Assembly (NCBI GenBank): GCA_002420115.1
Contig: DIHK01000010.1
Location: 37,554 to 101,553, forward strand
DNA length: 64,000 nt
From: Nitrospira sp. UBA5698
GTDB taxonomy: Bacteria; Nitrospirota; Nitrospiria; Nitrospirales; Nitrospiraceae
Direction of reading: 5' to 3'
Within the stretch, counting starts at the first letter, position 1. The number at the start of each line of letters is the position of its first letter. A program made the translations under genes and the position numbers. The notes below the pieces were generated by a model, which ran no database searches, was not told the origin of the DNA, and saw only the letters and a list, made by a program, of their open reading frames with translations. This document shows, one piece after another, positions 51,610 through 60,937 of the stretch.

Positions 51610-52454
51610 GCCGCTTAGATCTTCACCTCCATACAACCCACTCGGACGGAAGTCATACCCCTTCGGAGGTCATCGGCCTCGCACATCAGGCCGGTGTGAC
51701 CGCCCTCGCCATCACGGATCATGACATCATGACGGGTGTCGCGGAGGCCATCACGGCGGCAGAGCCCTTTGGGATTGAAGTCATCCCAGGCGTCGAGGTC
51801 AGCTCGATCAGCGGCCGATCAGAGTTGCACATCCTTGGCTACTTTCTTGACTGGCACGACTCTGTCCTCAATGAACGATTCAGGACCTTGCGTGACAGTC
51901 GACACCGGCGCAATCCGCAAATCATTGAACGGCTCCAATCACTCGGCATTGACATCACTTACGAGGAAGTTCGAGCTCTCGCGGGGAGTGACTCCGTGGG
52001 TCGACCTCACATCGCCCGTGCCCTGATGGACAAACAGGTGGTCTCGTCGGCCAAGGAAGCCTTTGATCGTTTTCTTGCCGATGGAAAACCTGCCTACGTG
52101 CCTCGAGATCTTCCAAGTCCCGCTGAAGCCATTCAATGGATCAAAGCAGCGGGAGGGCTCGCCGTCTTGGCCCATCCGACCTGGGTCAAACTCGCAGATC
52201 GCTCGTTAATAGAGCTGCTTCGCGATCTCAAGTCTGCTGGACTCGATGGTGTGGAGGTCTACTACAGCACCCACGCAGCCCGGCAAACACGCGAGTATCT
52301 CAGCCTCGCGCAACAACTCGGCTTGTTGGTCACCGGAGGAAGCGACTTCCATGGTCTCACGAAACCCGACATTGACGTGGGGATCGGCAAGGGCACTCTG
52401 CATATCCCCGCTTCGCTGCTTACGAAGATGAAGGCCGTCGTCGGACGAGTCTAG
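51606..52454 (+). CDS. PHP-domain phosphoesterase (YciV/nucleoside-bisphosphatase-like)
   Basis: 282 aa. PHP metal motifs are all present: DLHLHTTHSDGSHTP, ITDHD, PGVEVS, AHPTW and GGSDFHG. The size and the FLADGKPAYVPRDLPS segment match the YciV/RNase AM branch, whose characterised members cleave 3',5'-nucleoside bisphosphates or trim 5' ends of RNA. It overlaps the FolB fusion gene by 4 nt, so they form one transcript. Confidence 0.85.
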   Translation: MSRLDLHLHTTHSDGSHTPSEVIGLAHQAGVTALAITDHDIMTGVAEAITAAEPFGIEVIPGVEVSSISGRSELHILGYFLDWHDSVLNERFRTLRDSRHRRNPQIIERLQSLGIDITYEEVRALAGSDSVGRPHIARALMDKQVVSSAKEAFDRFLADGKPAYVPRDLPSPAEAIQWIKAAGGLAVLAHPTWVKLADRSLIELLRDLKSAGLDGVEVYYSTHAARQTREYLSLAQQLGLLVTGGSDFHGLTKPDIDVGIGKGTLHIPASLLTKMKAVVGRV

Positions 52455-52577
52455 CAGTGTGCGAGCACACTGGAATGATAGGCATCGACCGGCTCACGTC
52501 CATCGCATGATTTCTTCTATCCATTGACTCCCCTCTCAGATCGGCTAGACTCTGCCTGTCTCCTCAGCACGTCGGTT

Positions 52578-53966
52578 ATGATCAATACGTCACGCTGGGC
52601 CCTACACTATGTTCTGATGACCTGCGCGGCTTTTTTTGCCGGCCCCGCGTTCAGTAAACTGCCTGCAGCTCACTCATTCCCGTTCACTCTCTTCGGTCTG
52701 AGCAGCGCCCAAACTGTTCACCTGATCGCTCAAGCAGTCGGAGTCACGGCCCTCTTCCTAATAGCAGCTCGGATAGGTCACTCGATACCGGATGACGGAC
52801 GAGGCCAGTCGTTCCTCAAACGGATGACCCTTCCCGTCACAACCCTCTTTATTGTCATGGCAGTGGACAAAACCTTTCGAGTGCTCGGAATCCCACTGAT
52901 CAACAGCGTCGGCACAGCACGCTATGCCATCGCACAAACGGCAGTCCTCACCCTCACCGGTCTCTGGATTACGACGATCTGGTTGGTAAACTTTGATGCG
53001 CTCTATCGATTCTTTGCAACATCACCGAAGCCCACTCACCATACGGCATCCCTCACGACAACTGAGCCGCTCGGACAGGAAGAGGGCGACTGTGACGTTG
53101 ACACCTCACCCCGTCACTCCACCACACAGGCAGGCTCCCCTGCAATACTTGGTCGCTACAAGGTCCTGAAAGAGCTGGGGCGTGGGGCCATGGGAGTGGT
53201 GTACCTCGGAAAAGATCCGACTATCCAGCGATTCGTCGCGATCAAAACCATGCGACTCGACGAGAACGACGATTCCGATACACTCCAGGAAATGAAGGCG
53301 CGGTTCTTTCGGGAAGCTGAGTCAACCGGCCGGTTGTCACACCCAAACATCGTCACGATTTTCGATGCAGGCGAGGAGGGGCCTCTTGGGTACATCGCGA
53401 TGGAACTGCTCGAAGGGATGACGCTCAAGGACTGGTCGCGGAAACCGAAGTTGCTGTCGTTCGAGCAAGTCATTTCGATAGTGGCCACCGTCGCCGAGGC
53501 CATGGACTATGCGCACCAACAGGGCGTGGTCCATCGCGACATCAAACCGGCCAACATCATGCTGACCAAGGAACAGGTCATTAAGATCATGGACTTCGGT
53601 ATCGCCAAGATGGCGATGTCCGCCAAGACGCAAACGAATATCGTGATGGGTACACCGACCTACATGTCCCCGGAACAGATTGCAGGAAAAAAGGTGGACG
53701 GACGTTCTGATATGTTCTCGCTAGCCGTCGTCATGTTTGAACTGCTGACCGGCCGGCCGCCGTTCCTGGCAGACAACGTATCCGCGCTGTTATTCGCCAT
53801 CGCCCAAACGCCCCATCCCAGCCTGAAGGTGCTCAGACCTGATCTACCTCCTACCGTCAAGAACGTCATGGATCGTGCGCTGCAGAAAGATCCAGCCCAA
53901 CGCTACCGCCGTGCGAGCGAATTCGCCACGGCACTCCGCTCCTGCACCCAAGGACTGGCGGCATAA
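52578..53966 (+). CDS. Membrane-anchored Ser/Thr protein kinase
   Basis: 462 aa. The N-terminal 150 residues hold four hydrophobic helices (for example WALHYVLMTCAAFFAGPAF and VTTLFIVMAVDKTFRVLGI); the kinase domain is C-terminal: GRYKVLKELGRGAMGVVYLGK (Gly loop), VAIKTM (Lys), HRDIKPANIM, DFG and the GTPTYMSPEQ loop. All catalytic residues are present. Most bacterial PknB-type kinases place the kinase first and the membrane helix after, so the topology is unusual. The frame starts with TTG at 52524; the ATG at 52578 is preferred, though neither has a clear ribosome site. Confidence 0.85.
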   Translation: MINTSRWALHYVLMTCAAFFAGPAFSKLPAAHSFPFTLFGLSSAQTVHLIAQAVGVTALFLIAARIGHSIPDDGRGQSFLKRMTLPVTTLFIVMAVDKTFRVLGIPLINSVGTARYAIAQTAVLTLTGLWITTIWLVNFDALYRFFATSPKPTHHTASLTTTEPLGQEEGDCDVDTSPRHSTTQAGSPAILGRYKVLKELGRGAMGVVYLGKDPTIQRFVAIKTMRLDENDDSDTLQEMKARFFREAESTGRLSHPNIVTIFDAGEEGPLGYIAMELLEGMTLKDWSRKPKLLSFEQVISIVATVAEAMDYAHQQGVVHRDIKPANIMLTKEQVIKIMDFGIAKMAMSAKTQTNIVMGTPTYMSPEQIAGKKVDGRSDMFSLAVVMFELLTGRPPFLADNVSALLFAIAQTPHPSLKVLRPDLPPTVKNVMDRALQKDPAQRYRRASEFATALRSCTQGLAA

Positions 53967-54038
53967 AGATGAAGTCCGTGAACCCTCGATATCGTGAAAG
54001 CCAGGGTTCACATCAGAATACCTTGCAGGTTGGAGTGC

Positions 54039-54650
54039 TCAGTTTCTGAAATGGAGCTGGCCCTTCGGCAGGCTTTGGTAGCAGGTTTCAGAGAGATCCT
54101 GTTCGTGTTCTTGTAAACACGTGAGAATACGCCCTTCCCCCGGTTCCACTGTCGGACACATGCGCTTGACATCCGGCGCGCAGGCCAACCGATATCCATC
54201 GGCAGCTTTCCATCGCGCCGTACGCTGTCGGATGATTTGCTGACAGGACTGATCCACCTGCCGTGCCCGTTGCATCACACAGCGCCGTCTCTCTTCTCCC
54301 GGGAGTGCATCAGGGCACAGTTGCTGGATTCGCGCATCACACCGCACTTCCGCAATTTGCCTCGCATGACTGTCTTGCAGAGCCACATCTCCGCTACTCG
54401 CAGCGCTATCTGACGGCTCTCCAGTTCCGGTCGAGCCCTGCACCGGCTGACGATGTACGCCGGGGATTGTCAGGTCGAGCTCAACTGGGCGTGACCGTTC
54501 CACGGATGGTGTTGCAGATTGAGCAGATACGAGTTCATCTTTCGGCGGGATATTTGTCCAGATAATCGCCCAGACGAGGATTAACCCGCCTCCCGTGACC
54601 AGGCTCGCAGTAGCCTTTGCAGATTGCTCCGCCTGTTTTGGCTGCATCAT
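54039..54650 (-). CDS. Membrane-anchored protein with Cys-rich (GLG1-like) repeats
   Basis: 203 aa from the ATG at 54650 (the frame is open to 54752). One transmembrane helix at about 15-32 (LVTGGGLILVWAIIW) and a Ser/Pro linker lead to two repeats with the spacing C-x3-x-x2-LC/MC: CDARIQQLCPDALPGEERRRCVMQ and CAPDVKRMCPTVEPGEGRILTCLQEHEQDLSETC. The pattern resembles the cysteine-rich GLG1-type repeat found in several secreted bacterial proteins. Function unknown; the Cys probably form disulfides outside the membrane. Confidence 0.6.
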   Translation of the reverse strand: MMQPKQAEQSAKATASLVTGGGLILVWAIIWTNIPPKDELVSAQSATPSVERSRPVELDLTIPGVHRQPVQGSTGTGEPSDSAASSGDVALQDSHARQIAEVRCDARIQQLCPDALPGEERRRCVMQRARQVDQSCQQIIRQRTARWKAADGYRLACAPDVKRMCPTVEPGEGRILTCLQEHEQDLSETCYQSLPKGQLHFRN

Positions 54651-54775
54651 CGTGCTGAGAATAAAATAAAGCCGCTGGAAAATCACCGAAACTGGCGTTT
54701 TGCGCAGGACCTCTACCTGAAGTGATACAACACAAGCTGAAGGGAATCTCAAGAATCGGAACTGGAAGAGGACAG

Positions 54776-55789
54776 CTAGTTCTCCGGAGCTTCTACGATA
54801 TGATTTTCAAACCTGGTGCAGCCTTCGGCCAAAAGACGGTTAGTCAGCATTTCACCCGGCCATTCGATCGGAAGATCCGCCGTGAACACCCAGACGTCCG
54901 GCGAGGTCCAGACCGGACCATGCTCTTCGGGAAGCTCCGGATCGAACAGGTCGGTCCAGACCGGCATATAGACCCCATTCCCACATTGCGTGTGAAGATG
55001 CACGATGGTGCGAGACCTGACGAGCGGGTCCAACTCTCGCCATACCGCAGCGGTCTCATCCGCCAGGTGATGAAGCCGTACGGCATTTTGTGCATCAAAC
55101 ATCGCATAGGCAGCATACACCGGTGCTTCGATCATGTCGGGTGCACAGGCAAGCTCCGGACATTGCTTGACGAGTCCTTCAAGAATCTCACGGCGCTGCT
55201 GATCTTCCCAGGAGTCCGGTAATCCTGGATCCGGGGCCCCCATCATCTCAAACAAGAGAAAGGCCGTGTTTTCAACCGGTGGGAGTAATCGCGCTGCGAC
55301 GGACTGTACACGTCGTGAATCGGCGACCGTCACCAGATGGTCATGGAACATCTGGAGGTTCAACATCTCCAAGGTGGCATCGGTCAACAATCGCGACTCA
55401 ACGCGAACGACCGTTCCTGGAGGAAGCTGCAGATGTTTGTGCAGCAAATCAGCCGTCGCAATCGGGTCGATCTTGAGCTTCAGCGGCGCAGTCAAATTCG
55501 CTTGGAGCGGAAGCGCCAGCGCTGCAATGGTGCCATAGGCTGGCTTTTCATCGTGCGGCCCATCCAAGAGCAGCGTACAACTCGCCTCGGCAACCAGGTC
55601 AAATAGCCATTCGGCCATTTCTTCATCGAGCGCGGCCAGAACGGTTAGCAGATCGTGCTCACGCCCCTGCTCGAGAAAGGCTTGCAGGGTGTCGATCGCA
55701 TCATCGGCATCTCCGTGCTCATGACGGCGGGCGTTGATGAGATGGATAAGATCGCGGGTGAGTGGGTCCGGACGAGACCAGGCTAGCAT
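54776..55789 (-). CDS. Hypothetical protein
   Basis: 337 aa, no signal peptide or membrane segment. Composition is ordinary and acidic. AAGGAAG precedes the ATG. Segments such as LQANLTAPLKLKIDPIATADLLHKHLQLPPGTVVRVES suggest an alpha/beta soluble protein; I recognise no family. It lies 24 nt from the stop of a convergently organised neighbour and on the same strand as YjbQ downstream in coordinate, with no clear operon partner. Confidence 0.6.
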   Translation of the reverse strand: MLAWSRPDPLTRDLIHLINARRHEHGDADDAIDTLQAFLEQGREHDLLTVLAALDEEMAEWLFDLVAEASCTLLLDGPHDEKPAYGTIAALALPLQANLTAPLKLKIDPIATADLLHKHLQLPPGTVVRVESRLLTDATLEMLNLQMFHDHLVTVADSRRVQSVAARLLPPVENTAFLLFEMMGAPDPGLPDSWEDQQRREILEGLVKQCPELACAPDMIEAPVYAAYAMFDAQNAVRLHHLADETAAVWRELDPLVRSRTIVHLHTQCGNGVYMPVWTDLFDPELPEEHGPVWTSPDVWVFTADLPIEWPGEMLTNRLLAEGCTRFENHIVEAPEN

Positions 55790-55921
55790 TGTTCTTCCTT
55801 ACCATGCGAGCCACGACCAATGGGCCGATAACTCAGACTGCATGTTGCCAAACTTTTGCACCCCGCGCAAGTGCGAACAACATTGCCGGCATGCCAGAAG
55901 TGCTCATGCACAGCGGTTCCC

Positions 55922-56335
55922 TTACTCCCCGATGATTTTGACGAGTACGCGCTTGCGTCGACGACCGTCGAACTCGCCGTAAAAGATTTGCTCCCAGGGA
56001 CCGAAGTCGAGTCGGCCCTCTGTAATGGCCACCAGCACTTCTCGCCCCATTACTTGTCGTTTGAGGTGAGCATCCCCGTTGTCCTCACCGGTGTCATTGT
56101 GCCGGTAGCGCGCCTCATGGGGAGCGAGACGTTCGAGAAAGTCGTCATAATCCCTCAGAAGACCCGGTTCATCGTCATTGATATACACACTCGCCGTAAT
56201 GTGCATGGCATTCACCAACACCAGCCCTTCCCGTACCCCGCTCTTGTGGATCAATGCCTCAATCTGCGGTGTGATGTTGATGTAGGCACGCCTGGTTTTG
56301 GTTTCAAACCAAAGTTCTTCTCGATAAGATTTCAT
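55922..56335 (-). CDS. YjbQ/UPF0047 family protein
   Basis: 137 aa. The whole protein matches the small YjbQ fold: FETKTRRAYINITPQIEALIHKSGVREGLVLVNAMHITASVYINDDEPGLLRDYDDFLERLAP, then HLKRQVMGREVLVAITEGRLDFGPWEQIFYGEFDGRRRKRVLVKIIG. Some members complement thiamin-phosphate synthase loss, but the natural function is unsettled. The frame is open 14 codons upstream; start not well supported. Divergent from the RNR gene. Confidence 0.85.
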   Translation of the reverse strand: MKSYREELWFETKTRRAYINITPQIEALIHKSGVREGLVLVNAMHITASVYINDDEPGLLRDYDDFLERLAPHEARYRHNDTGEDNGDAHLKRQVMGREVLVAITEGRLDFGPWEQIFYGEFDGRRRKRVLVKIIGE

Positions 56336-56436
56336 GATGATCGACCGCCGCATTCTGCCTTCCGGTGTGGAAGACATGCAAGAGGCTTCGGCCTATTCAA
56401 CCTCCGGCCGAATGTCTCCTCTTTCCTGGAAAGAGC

Positions 56437-56442
56437 TATAAT
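56437..56442 (+). promoter_or_regulatory. Consensus -10 box close to the RNR start codon
   Basis: TATAAT ends 15 nt before the RNR ATG at 56458, implying a 5' leader of only about 8-9 nt. No -35 or ribosome site is evident. It could make a near-leaderless transcript, or the true start may lie downstream. Confidence 0.4.
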
Positions 56443-56457
56443 TGACCTCATCGCGTT

Positions 56458-58188
56458 ATGGGCACCAGCAATCACTCACCTCGACTGTCTCCCAATGCAC
56501 TCACAGTCTTGCGCCAGCGTTACTTGGCCAAGAACGAACGTGGGGTGGTCATCGAATCCCCCAGCGCGATGTTTCACCGCGTCGCTGATGATGTCGCCTC
56601 CATCGAGCCGCCCGCGCACAGACGCCGTCTCGCCGGTCACTTCTACGAGGCCATGGCGTCTCTGACATTTCTTCCGAATTCACCGACCCTGATGAACGCC
56701 GGACGTCCACTTCAACAACTCTCGGCTTGCTTCGTCTTACCGGTTGACGATTCCCTGGAATCGATCTTTGACGCTGTGAAGCATCAAGCGCTCATTCATC
56801 AATCAGGTGGGGGAACCGGCTTTTCTTTCAGTCATATTCGCCCTCACGCTGATCGAGTCACCACCACCAATGGCCTTGCATCCGGTCCCATCTCGTTCAT
56901 GCGCCTGTTCAACCTGTCGACTGATGTCATCAAACAAGGCGGCACCAGGCGAGGCGCCAATATGGGCATCCTACGAGTCGACCATCCCGACATCCTGGAC
57001 TTCATCGCGTTAAAACACCAGCCGCATGAAATGACAAACTTCAATCTTTCCGTGGGACTGACCGACCGATTTATGAAAGCGGTCACACACAACCGGTCAT
57101 ATGCGCTCATCAACCCACGGAACGCCATGCCAGTGCGACGCCTCCCCGCCAAGATGGTCTTTGACCGGCTGGTCGAAGCAGCCTGGCAATCAGGTGAGCC
57201 TGGTGTCCTCTTCCTTGATACCATCAATAAAGCCAATCCCACACCCCACCTCGGGACGATCGAAGCCACGAACCCTTGCGGCGAACAACCGCTGCTGGCC
57301 TATGAATCATGCACGCTCGGATCGATCAATGTCGCCCGATGCCTGACGACCCATCGAGGCACGAGCAGCATCGACTACGAACGACTCAGAAACATCATAC
57401 AGCTGGCGGTTCGCTTTCTCGATAATGTGCTCGACCGAACCCGATTCCCATTGGCATCGATCGAGGCCAGGACCAAACGCACCAGGAAGATTGGGCTGGG
57501 TATCATGGGATTTGCAGATCTGCTGATTCAGCTGGGGGTCCCGTACAATACCGATGACGCGTTGCACATCGCGGATCAGTTGATGGGATTTGTCCGTCAA
57601 CAGGCTCACGAATCCTCGCATCAACTGGCACAGGAACGCGGCACTTTCCCAGCCTACAAGGATAGTCAGCTGGAAGCTGAGGGTCTTCCCCGGCGGAATG
57701 CAACGGTCACGACCATTGCTCCGACCGGGACCATCAGTATTCTGGCCGATTGTTCCGCTGGGATTGAACCGCTCTACGGCGTCAGTGTCGCCCATACGAT
57801 CATGGAAGACATCCGGCTCCAACGCCTGCACCCGGAGTTCCTTCGACGAGCTCGAGCCAGAGGCCTCTCCCTCTGCGAATTACGTGAAGAGATTGGTCGG
57901 CATGAGTCGATTCAACATCTGTCACAGATCCCGGAGGATCTTCGCCGGCTGTTTGTCACCGCCCACGATATTGCTCCGGCTCATCATGTCCGAATGCAGG
58001 CCGTCTTTCAACGACATAGCGACAGCGGGGTATCCAAAACGATTAATCTCCCTCCCTCCGCGACGACCGCAGATGTGGCCGCTGCGCTCTCGCTGGCTTA
58101 TGAACTGGGCTGCAAAGGCGTGACGGTGTATCGGGCCGGGAGTCGAGAACATCAGGTACTCTCCTGCTCCCATGTGCAATCCTGTTAA
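56458..58188 (+). CDS. B12-dependent (class II) ribonucleotide reductase, compact
   Basis: 576 aa. FLPNSPTLMNAGRPLQQLSACFVLPVDDSLESIFDAVKHQALIHQSGGGTGFSFSHIRP and NPCGEQPLLAYESCTLGSINV (with the radical Cys and the ExC motif) identify class II reductase, which makes deoxynucleotides with adenosylcobalamin. No ATP-cone precedes it, and the chain ends soon after VTVYRAGSREHQVLSCS...CSHVQSC with only a short Cys pair, so this is a compact NrdJ/NrdZ-type enzyme. The B12-binding protein at 59996 may relate to its cofactor supply. Confidence 0.9.
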   Translation: MGTSNHSPRLSPNALTVLRQRYLAKNERGVVIESPSAMFHRVADDVASIEPPAHRRRLAGHFYEAMASLTFLPNSPTLMNAGRPLQQLSACFVLPVDDSLESIFDAVKHQALIHQSGGGTGFSFSHIRPHADRVTTTNGLASGPISFMRLFNLSTDVIKQGGTRRGANMGILRVDHPDILDFIALKHQPHEMTNFNLSVGLTDRFMKAVTHNRSYALINPRNAMPVRRLPAKMVFDRLVEAAWQSGEPGVLFLDTINKANPTPHLGTIEATNPCGEQPLLAYESCTLGSINVARCLTTHRGTSSIDYERLRNIIQLAVRFLDNVLDRTRFPLASIEARTKRTRKIGLGIMGFADLLIQLGVPYNTDDALHIADQLMGFVRQQAHESSHQLAQERGTFPAYKDSQLEAEGLPRRNATVTTIAPTGTISILADCSAGIEPLYGVSVAHTIMEDIRLQRLHPEFLRRARARGLSLCELREEIGRHESIQHLSQIPEDLRRLFVTAHDIAPAHHVRMQAVFQRHSDSGVSKTINLPPSATTADVAAALSLAYELGCKGVTVYRAGSREHQVLSCSHVQSC

Positions 58189-58216
58189 TAGGATCCTGCG
58201 GGATCTTCTCGCAAAA

Positions 58217-58245
58217 TTGACAGTCTACGCGCTTGATGATAAGTA
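58217..58245 (+). promoter_or_regulatory. Possible sigma-70 promoter of the SH3-type gene
   Basis: TTGACA (58217-58222), a perfect -35, and TAAGTA (58240-58245), 17 bases apart, lie 45 nt upstream of the start codon at 58290. The -10 is only a moderate match. Confidence 0.45.
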
Positions 58246-58289
58246 CTTTTCGAGAGATTACGATACCGTCTGCTAGAGGGAGGTGCTCG

Positions 58290-59081
58290 ATGTTTGCTAC
58301 TGCTGGAGGTCCGTCGTTCGCCGGCAATCCTCTCACCTGGAGCGTGTTCTTCGCGCGTCAACCTGAACCGGATCTAGAATTCACGGAAGAGGAATTGGAG
58401 CAGACGACCACCGTTCGATCACCGTCACCCGTCAAGCCACCCAAGCCATCAAACAAGCGTCCGCTCTTGCTGGCCCTGTTGGTCCTCCTGCTCGGTGGCG
58501 GCGCCTATCTTGCGATGGAGCCGGACATGATCATGGAGTATCTTGGCCCGCTCCTTGGCGATGCCCCAGCCCAGCAGCCTCAAGCACCTGTCGCTCGAAA
58601 GCCGGCGCCCCCAGCTCCGGTCCCTGTTCCCCCAGCCGCACAGCCTAAAGCCGTGGCACCACCACCTGCCCCGGCTATCGCGCCGATTGAGACACCGCAA
58701 GCAGCAGCGCCCGCTCCAGCATCACCCCCTATAGCACCGGCCGCGCCACCACTGCCGACGGCTTCAACTCCGGCACCGGCATTACCGACTTCGGCCTCCA
58801 GTCCAGCGCCAACTCCAGCCGCTCCGGTTGTCGAAACTCCAGCGCCACTTTTCAGCGAAGGGCAACGGGTCAGTGTGGTGCAAAATCAAGCCGCTCCCGG
58901 TCAGAAAGTGCAGCTCAGTCAAGACGCCGAAGGGACGAAACCAGGACCGGCTATTCCCCCAGGAACCGTATTCACGATTCTTGACGGCGATCTCCAGGGA
59001 AATGGCTGGGTCTACTCCATTCGCTCCGACTTCGGCACCAAGGGGTGGTTGGCCGAAAAGCAGCTCAAGCTGAAACCCTGA
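58290..59081 (+). CDS. Membrane-anchored Pro/Ala-rich protein with SH3-like domain
   Basis: 263 aa. The ATG follows GGGAGGTGC. The N-terminal cytoplasmic part has 50 residues, a transmembrane helix spans about 60-78 (RPLLLALLVLLLGGGAYLAM), a 110-residue linker of mostly Pro and Ala (PAQQPQAPVARKPAPPAP) follows, and a C-terminal domain of about 70 residues (FSEGQRVSVVQNQAAPGQKVQLSQD, WVYSIRSDFGTKGWLAEKQLKL) resembles a bacterial SH3 cell-wall domain. Probably the linker spans the peptidoglycan. Function unknown. Confidence 0.65.
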   Translation: MFATAGGPSFAGNPLTWSVFFARQPEPDLEFTEEELEQTTTVRSPSPVKPPKPSNKRPLLLALLVLLLGGGAYLAMEPDMIMEYLGPLLGDAPAQQPQAPVARKPAPPAPVPVPPAAQPKAVAPPPAPAIAPIETPQAAAPAPASPPIAPAAPPLPTASTPAPALPTSASSPAPTPAAPVVETPAPLFSEGQRVSVVQNQAAPGQKVQLSQDAEGTKPGPAIPPGTVFTILDGDLQGNGWVYSIRSDFGTKGWLAEKQLKLKP

Positions 59082-59101
59082 TCATCCACGATTCATCCTC
59101 C

Positions 59102-59137
59102 GCGAGAGGGTAGGTAATCCTACCACTACCCTCTCGC
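59102..59137 (+). terminator. Hairpin after the SH3-type gene
   Basis: GCGAGAGGGTAG (59102-59113) and CTACCCTCTCGC (59126-59137) are perfect 12-bp complementary arms with a 12-nt loop, 20 nt past the stop. A T-run is missing downstream, so it may be a weak terminator or stabiliser. An extended -10 (TGCTATAAT) begins 3 nt later. Confidence 0.55.
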
Positions 59138-59139
59138 TG

Positions 59140-59148
59140 TGCTATAAT
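59140..59148 (+). promoter_or_regulatory. Probable extended -10 promoter of the HAD phosphatase gene
   Basis: TGCTATAAT, an extended -10 with a perfect TATAAT, lies 48 nt upstream of the start. No good -35, as expected for an extended -10 promoter. Confidence 0.55.
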
Positions 59149-59196
59149 GCCGCCCGTCCACATTCATAGGTACGACATCACAACTGGTAGGACTCC

Positions 59197-59880
59197 ATGC
59201 GCGCTGTGATCTTTGACTTTGACGGTGTGATCGCCGACACTGAACCCCTGCACTTTGAAGGCCTTCGCCGAACACTGGCCGATATCCAGATCACCTTGAC
59301 CGAGAAGGACTATTACACTGACTATCTTGGGTTTGATGATCGCGGATGCATCCTGGAGGCACTTCGAGTCAATCACCATCCAATTTCAAGCTCGCTGGTC
59401 GAGGACTTGATGGCCAAAAAGGCCATCGCCTATATGGCCTCGATCAAGGAACACCTTGTGATTTTCCCCGGTGTGAGCACGTTCATTGAAGAAGCAGCGG
59501 CCACTTATCCTCTCGCCATTGCTTCCGGTGCCCTTCGACCAGAAATAGAACTCGTGCTCGAACAGATCGGCCTTCGCAAGGCCTTTGGTCATATCACAAG
59601 CGCGGAGGATGTGGCACATGGCAAACCCCATCCGGAACCGTTTCTTCAGGCCTTGGCTGGTTTGAACCGTCATCAATCGACGTCCGCCATACCAGCCCAA
59701 GCATGCTTAGTCATTGAAGATTCTCGTCCAGGCATTCGAGCCGCAAAAGCCGCTGGGATGCGCGTGTTAGCCGTCGCCAACACCCACACCGCGCAGGATC
59801 TCCATGAAGCCGATGCCATCAGTCTGAGCTTGAGCGAGACGCACTTGGACGAGCTGCGCGCACGCCTGTGGCCAGACTAG
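59197..59880 (+). CDS. HAD-family phosphatase/phosphomutase (beta-PGM-like)
   Basis: 227 aa. FDFDGVIADTEPLHFEG holds the nucleophile Asp and the general acid/base Asp of the HAD superfamily; IASGALRPEIELVL the Ser/Thr loop; GKPHPEPFL the Lys; VIEDSRPGIRAAKAAGM the metal Asp. The cap-domain size is that of beta-phosphoglucomutase, phosphoglycolate phosphatase and related enzymes, and the substrate cannot be told. No operon partner with an obvious substrate is adjacent. Confidence 0.88.
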   Translation: MRAVIFDFDGVIADTEPLHFEGLRRTLADIQITLTEKDYYTDYLGFDDRGCILEALRVNHHPISSSLVEDLMAKKAIAYMASIKEHLVIFPGVSTFIEEAAATYPLAIASGALRPEIELVLEQIGLRKAFGHITSAEDVAHGKPHPEPFLQALAGLNRHQSTSAIPAQACLVIEDSRPGIRAAKAAGMRVLAVANTHTAQDLHEADAISLSLSETHLDELRARLWPD

Positions 59881-59995
59881 CGGACAATTGGAAGGGATGA
59901 TGCGAGGTGTACGCTGTTCAGTACGTCGAGTTTCTGAGCGAGGCAAAGCAACGCTGGCAAGATTTCTGAGTATCCGGCCGAGGCTCAAGTAACCT

Positions 59996-60937
59996 ATGAG
60001 AATCTGCTCACTCATCCCAGGTGCGACAGAGGTGGTCGCAGCGCTCGGTTTGGAGCACCAGCTCGTCGGCATCAGCCATGAATGTGACTTTCCTCATTCT
60101 ATTCGCCGAGTTCCTGTCATGATTGAGCCACTGGTCGAAGCAGCACACACTACAAGCAGCGGGATCGACCAACGAGTCAAAGACCTGGTCGCTGCCGGAC
60201 ACCAGCTCTATCGATTAAAGGAAGAAGCCTTTCATCTCGCTGACCCCGAGCTCATCTTGGCGCAAGACCTCTGTCACGTCTGCGCAGTGACTCCAGACCA
60301 ACTCAGCAGGGCCATGCGCTCGCTTCAACACCAACCCGAGCTGCTGATCCTCAGTCCAACGACCTTACAGGATGTGATTCATGACATCGAGCGGATTGCC
60401 AACGCCGTTGGTGCTGTTTCAAAGGGAGAAGCCCTTGCGGCCAATCTCCGCGACCGAGTGGAAAGCGTCCGCCTCCGGACGAAGAAGGTGGCCGTCCGCC
60501 CACGGGTGGTGTGCCTCGAATGGCTCGATCCTCTGTACGTCGCCGGCCATTGGGTTCCTGAAATGGTGGACCTAGCGGGAGGCCACAACGTACTCGGATC
60601 CAAGGACCGGCCATCCTATCAAACGACATGGGGCGATGTGGCCGCTGCGAAACCAGATGTGGTCATCGTGATGCCCTGTGGGTACTCAGTTGATCAAACA
60701 CTCAATGAGCTTCGGCAGATCGGGCCTGCTCAAGCATCCTGGCAACGGGCACGGATGTCCTGGTCCGATATGTATCTCGTCGATGCCGGTTCCTATTTCA
60801 GCCGGCCAGGCCCCAGACTGATCGACGGAGTGGAACTCCTGGCCGCCATTCTCCACCCAGACCGAGACCACCCGCTTGATCGCTCTCAGGTGATCAAATT
60901 TGAACCATCTGTACTAGCTGGAGACAGTGCGACATGA
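59996..60937 (+). CDS. Cobalamin-binding protein (BtuF-like, no signal peptide)
   Basis: 313 aa of the periplasmic binding-protein fold used for B12 and siderophores: the N-terminus RICSLIPGATEVVAALGLEHQLVGISHECDFP, two lobes joined by a helix, and LEWLDPLYVAGHWVPEMVDLAGGHNVLG. There is no export signal or lipobox, unlike BtuF, so it may act in the cytoplasm or lack a transport role. No BtuC/BtuD transporter genes are adjacent. Its stop overlaps hpnD as ATGA, so its expression is tied to squalene-type synthesis. The B12 link is consistent with the class II RNR upstream, but the ligand is inferred. Confidence 0.7.
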   Translation: MRICSLIPGATEVVAALGLEHQLVGISHECDFPHSIRRVPVMIEPLVEAAHTTSSGIDQRVKDLVAAGHQLYRLKEEAFHLADPELILAQDLCHVCAVTPDQLSRAMRSLQHQPELLILSPTTLQDVIHDIERIANAVGAVSKGEALAANLRDRVESVRLRTKKVAVRPRVVCLEWLDPLYVAGHWVPEMVDLAGGHNVLGSKDRPSYQTTWGDVAAAKPDVVIVMPCGYSVDQTLNELRQIGPAQASWQRARMSWSDMYLVDAGSYFSRPGPRLIDGVELLAAILHPDRDHPLDRSQVIKFEPSVLAGDSAT

